Of a stretch of 64,000 bases of DNA, positions 56,536-64,000 are shown piece by piece (positions within the stretch are counted from its first letter, which is position 1; every line of letters starts with the position of its first letter). This DNA comes from Palaemon carinicauda (Eukaryota; Arthropoda; Malacostraca; Decapoda; Palaemonidae). Made by a program: the position numbers and the translations under genes. The notes beneath the pieces were generated by a model that saw nothing but the letters and a program-made list of their open reading frames with translations, made no database searches and was not told where the DNA came from. Location of the stretch: positions 54,429,257 through 54,493,256 of the forward strand of contig NC_090751.1 of NCBI RefSeq assembly GCF_036898095.1, in the 5' to 3' direction.

Positions 56536-58925
56536 TGTTTGTTCAGTCATTAAATACAGAGCCTTTGCTATTTATAGGGGATATTACTTTCAGCAAAGCT
56601 GAAAGAAGAGCCATAAGTTTTTAGCAAGGGATAACCAACGCAACCGCTAGTTAATGGGAGGGCTGGTGGGTAGCTGGCTACCCCGCTCACTCTCACACCT
56701 GGGCTGAGCACACTTTGCTTTTGGCTTGGTAGAGGCCGGAGCCCTCTCTCCCGCCTTAAACTTGACTTGCCATTTGTTTGAACTGTGCGAGTGTGTTTCC
56801 TTTTGAGTGTGTTCCCTGCCCAGGTCTCGAGGGACGCTCCTGCGGTACCTTCATGTCCACCCTTAAGACGGACTCTCACTTAGTGTATCCTTCTTGCCGG
56901 GGCAGCACTTGTAATGAATGTCAGGAGTGGTCTGCGTCCCATTGGGAGAGATTTGGCCACATGAAAAAGAAAAAGTATATGATTCTTTTCCTTAAAGATC
57001 TTTCTTGAAATCAAATTAATCTTGAACTTCTTTTCCCCCTGATTTCTTCCCAAAGCTGCTCCTTCGCCAGTCCTCTCCGGGGAATGGCTGAGTAGCAGTG
57101 CAGGCCCTACAACACCAGGTCAACCTCGAGAAGTGCCTGTAACTTTTCTGATTTACTGTTGATGTGGCCATCACTGGCCATTGATGATCCCCCTTTGAAG
57201 GAAGTTCTATTTGAAATCATTCAGTTGGGTACTGAGAGGAAGCGTACGCCAGCTTCCTCAAAGGTGGCTCCTTCTCCTGTGGGTGCAAGTGCTCTTGCCC
57301 GTCAATCAGACTAAGTCCCTTTGGCTGATACTGAAGAATACACTTCTACCACTTGAGCTGGGGGGAAAGCAAAGTCCAGGGCAATGTCCTCCTTCGGGAG
57401 GCATCTCTCTCGTCCGTGAGAAAAATTTTGTGACAAGCTTGTGACTCGGCAGTCTCCCTCTAAGAAGGATCCTGCCAGACGTTCTCCTTCGAGGGTTCAT
57501 TGGGTGGAGGAGTTTCTAACCCCTCGTCACCCTTTCTCTAAAAAGTGTCCTGCACACTTGATAAGATCACCAGTTTCGCCAGCCGCATGAGGCACCTCTA
57601 CGGCGCTGTCCAGTTGAACGCCAGCAGCTTTCTACCAAAGATCGAAGGACTCCCTCTGGGCACTCGCCAGCCACAGGGCAGCTTTCGCCACCTCGCCGCC
57701 CTTCGCTTCCTAGTCAATTGCCCTTGCATCGGTGCCCGAGACCAACTGCTCCGATTCCCTCACAGGTTAGCAAGCCCCTGGTCTCCCGGGGATCGGTACC
57801 CACAAGATCGGGATTAGGGCAATCGACATATGGGGCAGCGAAGCAGACCACTGCTTTGAGGGAGCAACGCCCAGCAAACCCCCCCCACAGTTAGACCGGT
57901 GTCACACTTACCTGCAGGTAAGATAACTAATCAACCTCAGCTCCTCAGGAGGTAAAGGACCGCCATGAGTAGTGCAGGAGGCAATAACGGGGTTCAAACC
58001 CCGTTTGCAATCCCTTGATGGCTTCTCTCCTTCCCAGTACCTCTTCTGTCAGACCCTAGGAGGAATTTTGAAGGTTCTGCCTCCAGGTCCTTCTTCTAAA
58101 GAGAGACTTCTCTCCCCCCGGAAGAGGAATCAGGAGGAAAGAGCCACAGAATTGACTGGGAGCCCCTTGCTGTTACGGCTCTGCCGGTAAAAACTAAGGG
58201 GAAACTTAAGAGGATCAGGCAGTCCCTCTCGCGGGAGGACAGGGTGATCTCTATGACGGACTTCCTTCACCTCTCTCCGGTAGAGGTTGTACCACCAGTC
58301 TCTCGTCCCCCCATTGCAGCCTGATATAATTCCTTCCTCCAAGGAGGAACACTTCCTCTCAAGTTCTCGGCAAAATCTTCTATGCCTCAGCAAGAGGGGC
58401 ATGGGGAAGTCTCTCCAGAGTAGAACGCCAGCTGGAGCCTAACTTCTTGACTACGGCCCACCAAGGGCCCCTATGAATGAAAGCTTGGAGGTGGATGAGC
58501 AATTCGGTCTTGAGATGACTTTTGCCTAGAGCCACTAGCCCCAAGCTCATGGAGGTGGAGCAGAAGGAGTCTGAGCATGCCTCATTAGAGCCATCAATGG
58601 GCTGTCAAATCCATCGACACCCCCGCAAGGTGGGAAAAACACAGTCCTTGACCAAGTCTATGACACTCGGAGACCCCCGAGGGCTAATGCAACTTTGCCC
58701 TGGTCAGAGGGGTTGAAGAGTGCCAGAAGGAAGGCAGTATTGCATGCTACAGGCTTTTCCTCTAAACTCCTCTTACCGCCGTTAGTGCAGCAGAGGAGAT
58801 ATTACAATGTAATGAGCGAACCTTTTCCAGCCTTACCTCTTGACCACTCCTTAAAGGCTCTCAAAATGGATATTCCCTCGAGAGATTGTTGGGACTCTCA
58901 GTGTCATACTTAGCCTCAGAGTTTG
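56536..58925 (+). mobile_element. DIRS-type family I copy G: left terminus plus gag
   Basis: The left terminal repeat (TAAATACAGAGCCTTTGCTA to GAGCACACTTTGCTTTT, about 56540-56735) matches those of A and E. A gag region follows, and similarity ends near 58925 at a hAT-like scrap. Polymerase, recombinase and right end are absent. It lies downstream of the thiolase. Confidence 0.7.
56800..58915 (+). pseudogene. gag of element G (broken)
   Basis: The cysteine-rich start reads FPCPGLEGRSCGTFMST, then a YPSCRGSTCNECQEWSASHW segment, parallel to A, C and H. The GGAAAGCAAAGTCCAGGGCA family block is at 57363-57382. VDEQFG is near 58495, and the capsid-like block RRYYNVMSEPFPALPLDHS near 58795-58850. 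Stops are frequent and the reading needs several frame changes. Confidence 0.6.
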
Positions 58926-58929
58926 CCTC

Positions 58930-59170
58930 ATGAAAAAGTACCAGGTAGCAAAGAAATTTGAAACTGTCATCTAATCAAACAGTTGCAAGAAGGGTGATTG
59001 AACTTGATTAGCATGTTTCCATGAAACCTAAAAATATAATGAAATTATAGATTTAGATGACAGCACTGATGTAAGTGACACAAACCAGTTAATCATATTT
59101 GCTGGCAACATTGATGAAGATTTTGTGGTACACGAAGAACACGTCAAGATGCAGTCATTGAATGATAAAT
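58930..59170 (+). pseudogene. hAT-like transposase scrap (GTF2IRD2/ZBED-related type)
   Basis: QTVARRVIELD (about 58980-59010) and, in another frame, IIDLDDSTDVSDTNQLIIFA plus GNIDEDFVVHEEHVKMQSL (59044-59165). They match the LDESTDVSDTAQLLIF and EDFEVTEELL blocks of domesticated hAT-type proteins and their transposon relatives. The DDSTDVSD aspartate is part of the catalytic core. Only about 60 codons survive, with stops. Confidence 0.65.
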
Positions 59171-59534
59171 AGCAGAGGTTCTAATATATATTTGTTCCAA
59201 CACGGAGTACTTACCTCGAACTACTTTCTTAGGAGTATCTGGGATCTCCTCCCAACCGACCAGGGTTTTGTGTAGTTTACCCTAGTCCCGTTTTCTATGA
59301 GGGGTAACCTCAGGTGGAGTGATACATGCCCTGAGGCTAACCCCGAGTCAGAGAGCATGCTTGCTCAGGTCTCGATCTCCGGTAAGTTCTCTGGTAGCGT
59401 CGCGATAACATCTCGACGCTCTCTCCTTACCCAGTGCGACCCTTTGTGTCCCCGACCCCCTTTGTGTCTCACGCGGTCCCCACGTGGACTCATTGTGTTC
59501 ATTTTTACCCTTTCCTACCCTTCTCTTCTGTGTT

Positions 59535-60246
59535 CGTCGTGTAGGGGCAGCTTATGTTCTCCTACAGCCACGTGTCCGGAGTGCGAGTCCTGGTATGAGG
59601 TGCAGTGGGTGCGCTTCGGCACCAAGAAGGCGGCGTCCAAGAGGTCACATAGGAAGCCGAGCCTCTCCTCACCGCTTACTTCTCCCGATGCCTCGTCGGA
59701 TAGAGCTTCTCAGCCACCTTCCCCTACCCAGAGTAGGGGAAGAGGTAAGTCAGTTGTGGGGAAGAGGCCCATTGCTCTTCCCCAGGAGTCTGAGTGGGTG
59801 CGGTATAGCACCAAGAAGAAGTAGGAGAGGTCGCCTAAGAAGCCGAGCGTCCCTTCCTCCCTTGCTTCGCTGGGCGTCTCGTCTGACTGAGCTTCCCTAC
59901 CACCCTCACCTACTCAGAGTAGGGGACGAACTAAGTCCGTTGCGGGGAAGAGGCCCGCGGCCCTTCCCCAAGAGTCTGATCTTCAGGATAGTGGGGTTGT
60001 GGGGTCGTTCCAGGCGAGTGAGGGGCCTGAGGGAGGGGCGGGAGTGTGTACGAGAGACGGAGTCCTGGTGCAAGCAGGCCACGTCTACTCAGATGACCCC
60101 ATGTGGGGGAAAAATGTCCCTAATTCTTCTCCAGCCTCTTTGGCGTGTTTTTCAGTCACTTCTGCAGCCGAGAGCGCCGCCGTGAAGGAGCTTTCCCCGC
60201 CGTCGGACCCCATTGCGTGGGTTTCCCCCAAGAGCAGTGAGTGGGT
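59535..60246 (+). pseudogene. gag of element H (N-terminus deleted, internal duplication)
   Basis: It begins in LCSSCRGSLCSPTATCPECE, then WYEVQWVRFGTKKAASKRS and [20 protein letters not shown], colinear with copy C. A second, diverged round of the same segment follows (VRYSTKKK-stop, then PTQSRGRTKSVAGKRPAALP). It continues to DGVLVQAGHVYSDDPMWGKN and PSDPIAWVSPKSSEWV. Stops at about 59823 and 59888 lie in the second unit. Confidence 0.7.
59609..59986 (+). repeat. 189-bp in-frame duplication in gag of H
   Basis: Units start at 59609 (GTGCGCTTCGGCACCAAGAA) and 59798 (GTGCGGTATAGCACCAAGAA), 189 bp or 63 codons apart, diverged by many substitutions. Copy C has one unit. Confidence 0.8.
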
Positions 60247-60522
60247 GATTGATTGATTTGAAGTTTTCAGGCATCCTGACATCTAAGGTCATTGATGCTG
60301 GTAACATTTAATTTGTATACAAAAATAAAAAATAAAATAAAATGAAAAATAGAGTATTCAATTAAAATCATAAAAGTTGAATGTCATAAAAGTTAAATAT
60401 TTTTCAGAAGACCTGCTTCTGAAATAAATCTAAAAATGCCACTTGCATGGTAGGACACATCATTTCCAAGAATCTTGGCAAGGATGAACCTGCCACCCTC
60501 ACCTCGAGCCTCAAACAAATAT

Positions 60523-60753
60523 CTATTCCTTAAACAAATATCTATTCCTTAAGTTGTTATAATTGGGGCATTCGGTCAACAAATGCCTTAATGTTAGAGG
60601 TACTAAACAGTCGTCACAATACGGTTGGTGTAGGCCCTTCAGCAGAAACTCGTGTGTCAACCGAGTGTGACCAATACGGAGACGACAAAGAGATGTCTCC
60701 CATTTTTGGGGCATCATATTATACCTCCAAGGAGATATGTCATTTGTTACCAT
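60523..60753 (-). pseudogene. C-terminal Cys/His segment of the non-LTR ORF2
   Basis: TNDISPWRYNMMPQKWETSL then RIGHTRLTHEFLLKG, and the CDDC...H...C arrangement in PYCDDCLVPLTLRHLLTECP. This is the zinc-knuckle-like tail common in I-type elements. It is out of frame with the RNase H by one step near 60740. Confidence 0.75.
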
Positions 60754-62317
60754 CTAGGCTATCCCATTGCTGTTGCCATTTTTTGCAAACCAATTTCTTG
60801 ATGTCAGGTAAGAAATCGTTACACGGAATGGGATACCTTCTTGGCAGCAACTCGGATGCAGCCTTCTTAGCCAGTGAATCTGCCTTCTCATTCCCAGACA
60901 CACCTACATGTGCTGGAACCCAACAAAATTGAACTGTTATACCTCTCCGTCCAATAATAAAAAGCCATTCTAAAATCTTTAAAACTAGAGGGTTATTAGA
61001 ATTAAAAACTTCCATAGCTTGAAGGACACTCCTTGCATCACTAAAAATTGTAAAATTACCCTCCTTCTCCAACGCTATTTTCTCAATAGCGGTTAATATG
61101 CCATACAGTTCGGCAGTAAATATGGAAGCGGTCAGAGGAAGTGCACCTCTACAATTAAAACCATTACTATGTACTCCAAATCCAATGCCAGCATCAGATT
61201 TGGAGCCATCAGTATAGATAAAAGTTGATCCTCTATGTTCTTTAACATGTTCATTAAAAAGACACCTGGCTTCTAGGTCTGACATATTCTTCTTATCTCC
61301 AATAAAATATTTACAAAAAGATATCTCTGGTAACTTCCATGGAGGCGTTGATGATACCTTGAATGGAAGTAGCTTATTTCTAATTATATCCAGACTATTT
61401 AATAATAGTTTCACCCGAAAGCCATAAGGTTGAGGAGATTTTGGGTGCAACTCAAAGTATGATGCGTGTCTTACAAGGCTTGCAGTCTGAAAGCCTAGAG
61501 AGTTAGGGAGTCTTTGCAATCTAAACCAATACCGAATAATGGAAGACATTCGGTAAAGGTCTAGAGGTAACTCTCCAGCATCAACAAGGAGACTTGGGAT
61601 AGGCGAGGTTTTAAAAGCTCCAGTAGACAATCTAATACCTGCATGATGTATCGAGTCTAATATTTTTAACCGGCTTGGGGTGGCTGAAGAATATATTTCA
61701 CAACCATAACTAATTTTGGAAAAAATCAAGGCCTTGTATAATTTTAAAATAGTACAGGTATTGCGATCTGCCGCCCCCCATGATGTATGGGACAATACTT
61801 TTAAGATATTCAGAGCTTCAACACATTTAGCTTTTAAGTGAGAAACCCATGTAAGCCTACAATCAAATATCAAACCTAAAAATTTAGCTTCTCTTGCACA
61901 TGGTATCCGTTGACCTTTAATGTATACCTGTATATCCGGGTCTGGATGTACTCCCCGGATACGACAAAAATGGACAATGGTAGTTTTACTTGTCGAGAAC
62001 TTAAATCCATTCATGTCAGCCCACTGGATAATTTTATCAATACAGAGTTGGATTTTTCTCTCAACCATTGCCATTCTAGTGCCAGCAAATGATATTGAGA
62101 GATCATCCACAAATAATGTTGAGAGAACATCCTGGGGAATGGCTGAGGATATCCCATTAATTGCTAGTGCAAAAAGGGTTACACTCAGCACACTACCCTG
62201 AGGAACTCCTTCTTCCTGGCACTTACTCTCTGATAGAGTTTCCCCAACTCTCACTTGAAAAACTCTACGTGAAAGAAATGCCTGAATAAATAGTGGCAGC
62301 TCTCCTCTCAATCCCAA
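60740..62317 (-). pseudogene. RT second half and RNase H of the non-LTR ORF2
   Basis: A 525-codon minus frame starts GLRGELPLFIQAFLSRRVFQ. It then has PQGSVLSVTLFALAINGI and LSTLFVDDLSISFAGTR, the catalytic FVDD pair. RNase H follows: FIYTDGSKSDAGIGFGVHS (first aspartate), IFTAELYGILTAIEKIAL (glutamate), FTIFSDARSVLQAM (second aspartate) and CWVPAHVGVSGNEKADSLAK (histidine and last aspartate). All RNase H catalytic residues are present. The frame is only part of ORF2, because motif A lies upstream beyond a shift. Confidence 0.85.
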
Positions 62318-62472
62318 TTCATGAATGGTTTTAAGTATACCATATCTCCATGTGGTATCATATGCCTTTTCAAGGTAAAAAAAAATACTGTAACATGGTG
62401 CTGTTTGGAAGCAAAGGCTTCACAAATAGAAGACTCAAGTCGTATCAACACATCAGTCGTTGAGTGCATTTT
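62318..62472 (-). pseudogene. RT motif-A segment of ORF2, frameshifted
   Basis: After SSIQCGF and a stop the minus strand continues STTDVLIRLESSICEAFASK and QHHVTVFF. The next codons should give a DLEKAYD motif. A nine-base A/T run at 62377-62385 shifts the frame there, so the first catalytic aspartate is lost. Reading resumes as TTWRYGILKTIHELG. Confidence 0.75.
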
Positions 62473-63195
62473 TCAGAATCCACATTGAATCGATGATAAA
62501 ATACCTTTCTTTTCAAGGTACCACATCAGCCTTGCATTGACCATCTTCTCCATGATTTTACATAAACAAGATGTCAATGCAATAGGACGATAGTTTGCTG
62601 CTAAAAACTTGTCTTTACCGGGTTTTAAAAAGGCTAAAATAATGGCTAGTTCCCAAACACTTGGGTAACTATGATCATGCCATATTCTATTAATAATGCT
62701 TAAAATAAATAGCTTTGTATTAAAATGTACATGTTTAATCATTGCATATGGAATTCCATCAGGTCCAGGGGCTGTATCATTGCAATGAGCAAGTGCGGAA
62801 TCAAATTCTCTTTCAGTGAAAGGAGAATTATAAGACACTTCCCTTCTTGTTGCAAAATTTAAAATTTTCTTTTCTTCAGTGCTCCTATACTGGTGCCCAG
62901 GGGCTCCTTCACACTTGCTGGATACATTTGAAAAATGATTAGCCAGGGCATTGCTAACATCATTTGCTTCAGTTACATACTGGCCATTCACCTTCAACAC
63001 TGGTGGTGGGTTGGGGGTGAATTTGCCAGCTATCTTTTTTACTTTCCTCCACACAGAAGATGGTGGTGTTCTACTGTTAATGGAGGAAACAAAAGACATC
63101 CATGACTGGCGCCTTGCTTCTTTCATGGCACGACGGAACTGTGCTCTACATTTCTTGTACATAATTAAATTCTCATCAGTTCTGCGTCTACGCAA
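62473..63195 (-). pseudogene. RT first half of the non-LTR ORF2
   Basis: The minus frame includes FRRAMKEARRQSWMSFVSSI, the linker PPSSVWRKVKKIAGKF, then TAPGPDGIPYAMIKHV, LAIILAFLKPGKDKFLAANY and RPIALTSCLCKIMEKMVNAR, the PGPDGI and KPGKD...YRPI blocks of non-LTR polymerases. It ends with ILSSIQCGF and a stop. Confidence 0.85.
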
Positions 63196-63440
63196 TCGTG
63201 TTAGAGATCTTCTTGTGGCTCTGTGGAGGGCAGTTAGTTCTTAAGACCACCACGGGACTGGTTGTTGTTTGAATAACCTGTTGTTTTGGGAATTGAATTG
63301 ACTCCTGCTGTATGGAGAGTTCCATTCAGTAAGTCTATGGCATCATCGATATTTTCAACCTGTCCTGCATCCCCCTCAATTTTGCTTAGCTCACAAAATT
63401 TATCCAAGTCCGTCTTGTCAAGATTCCATCGTGGCGATCC
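63196..63440 (-). pseudogene. Linker of ORF2 between endonuclease and RT, with stops
   Basis: The minus strand reads GSPRWNLDKTDLDKFCELSK, IEGDAGQVENIDDAIDLLNG and TLHTAGVNSIPKTT. These are colinear with the PRWN...C...A..IPK linker that follows the endonuclease in this group. Stops at about 63433 and in the last 60 bases interrupt it. Confidence 0.7.
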
Positions 63441-64000
63441 CTATAAAGGTGGACCATTGTTGGTGTTTATAATGATTGGTGCATGATCACTAGTATGCCA
63501 ATCATCTAATGTTCTCCAATCGAAGTCGAGAAGGCAATTAGAGCTTACGATTGATAGGTCAATACATGACAAGGTACCTGTCAGGACATGAAAGTGTGTG
63601 GGCTCTCCTGTATTAAGGAGTCCTACATCTTCATTTTCCACAATTGATGATATGATATTTCCCCTCGTGTTTGCTAAAACATCACCCCACAAAGGATGTC
63701 TACCATTCAAATCTCCAAGTAAAAGAAAAGGTTGAGGGAGTTGTTGAATCACCTCCACTAAGTTATCATACAAAATGTTATCATTTGGAGGCAAGTACAG
63801 AGAACAAATTGTATATTTTTGCCCTATGTCAATCTGTACAACCACTGCCTGCAGAGGTGTACGAATAGACAGAGAAACTTGGGGAACATCTCGACGAACG
63901 TATATGAGACTTCCGCCATGGCTCCCCACTTGGTGATCATACGGTGTCCTATAACTAATATATTCGCGAGGACAAGGGGTATTATGATCAAGTTTGCTTT
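63441..64000 (-). pseudogene. Endonuclease domain of the non-LTR ORF2 (5' end outside window)
   Basis: Reading from the window edge: REYISYRTPYDHQVGSHGGS, LIYVRRDVPQVSLSIRTPLQ, YTICSLYLPPNDNILY, PQPFLLLGDLNGRHPLWG and finally WHTSDHAPIIINTNN. GDLN and SDH carry catalytic residues of the exonuclease/endonuclease/phosphatase fold that nicks the target DNA. The first catalytic blocks lie beyond 64000. The frame is open but ends in a stop at about 63440, before the linker. Confidence 0.85.

Larger units (their letters stand above)
59190..60246 (+). mobile_element. DIRS-type family III fragment H: leader plus partial gag
   Basis: TTTGTTCCAACACGGAGTAC through CCCTTTGTGTCCCCGAC matches the leader of copy C. 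Gag lacks its start codon and first cysteines and contains an internal 189-bp duplication. The end at about 60246 coincides with the tail of the minus-strand non-LTR element. Confidence 0.7.
60247..64000 (-). mobile_element. Non-LTR retrotransposon with endonuclease, RT and RNase H (I-group-like), 5' end outside
   Basis: On the minus strand from 64000 to about 60247 lie an apurinic-type endonuclease, RT, RNase H and a cysteine/histidine-rich C-terminal segment, then a 260-bp 3' untranslated region. It ends in a (TCAA)n-like tail (GATTGATTGATTTGAAG on the plus strand at 60247-60262). RNase H downstream of a non-LTR RT points to the I group. Frames are broken in several places. The tail abuts DIRS fragment H, so the element inserted into H. 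Confidence 0.85.

Overview
The window is from a large, repeat-rich eukaryotic genome, not a prokaryote. Introns follow GT-AG rules, microsatellites are present, and transposable elements make up most of the sequence. The only host gene recognised is the 3' part of a mitochondrial 3-ketoacyl-CoA thiolase (ACAA2-like). It lies on the + strand as six exons between 16252 and 54798. The dominant repeats are tyrosine-recombinase retrotransposons of DIRS type, which are known to be common in decapod crustaceans. A shrimp- or crab-like host is therefore likely, but this is an inference.

Layout. 1-1290 is a 21-bp minisatellite split by a solo-LTR-like insertion. 1292-3683 (-) is a DIRS-like gag-RT fragment. 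5355-11053 (+) is DIRS element A, with inverted terminal repeats and an internal complementary region. 11760-15400 (+) is a decayed second DIRS family, followed by a 30-bp minisatellite. From 16252 the thiolase exons alternate with large introns. These introns hold a TIR element with TA duplication (16604-18605), DIRS element B (19612-24253, RT deleted), the gag of DIRS family C (26893-29036), a TIR element carrying a DIRS RNase H-recombinase fragment (29214-30476), and the best-preserved DIRS element F (31366-37917). They also hold DIRS element E (39640-43399), a second copy of the family-II 3' end (43740-45060), and a nest of two non-LTR 3' fragments with a Tigger/pogo-like transposase relic (46230-48815). 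The last thiolase exon ends at 54798.

Downstream are an inverted LTR pair flanked by a 4-bp duplication (55458-56004), DIRS gag fragments G (56536-58925) and H (59190-60246), a hAT-like scrap, and a non-LTR retrotransposon with endonuclease, RT and RNase H (-) that runs off the window at 64000.

How the parts relate. The thiolase exons give about 292 residues in an unbroken frame, matching the C-terminal three quarters of a ~397-residue family. They include the GHPLG histidine and the SACIGGG cysteine. The first part, with the nucleophilic cysteine, must lie upstream of the window. Nearly all mobile-element genes are broken by stops, frameshifts or deletions. Exceptions are a 580-residue SR-rich Gag in C and a 560-codon RNase H/recombinase frame in F whose first catalytic arginine appears to be serine. 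No autonomous complete element is visible. The most unusual structures are the integrated inverted LTR pair, the DIRS fragment carried between DNA-transposon-type TIRs, and two inverted templated insertions within element B.
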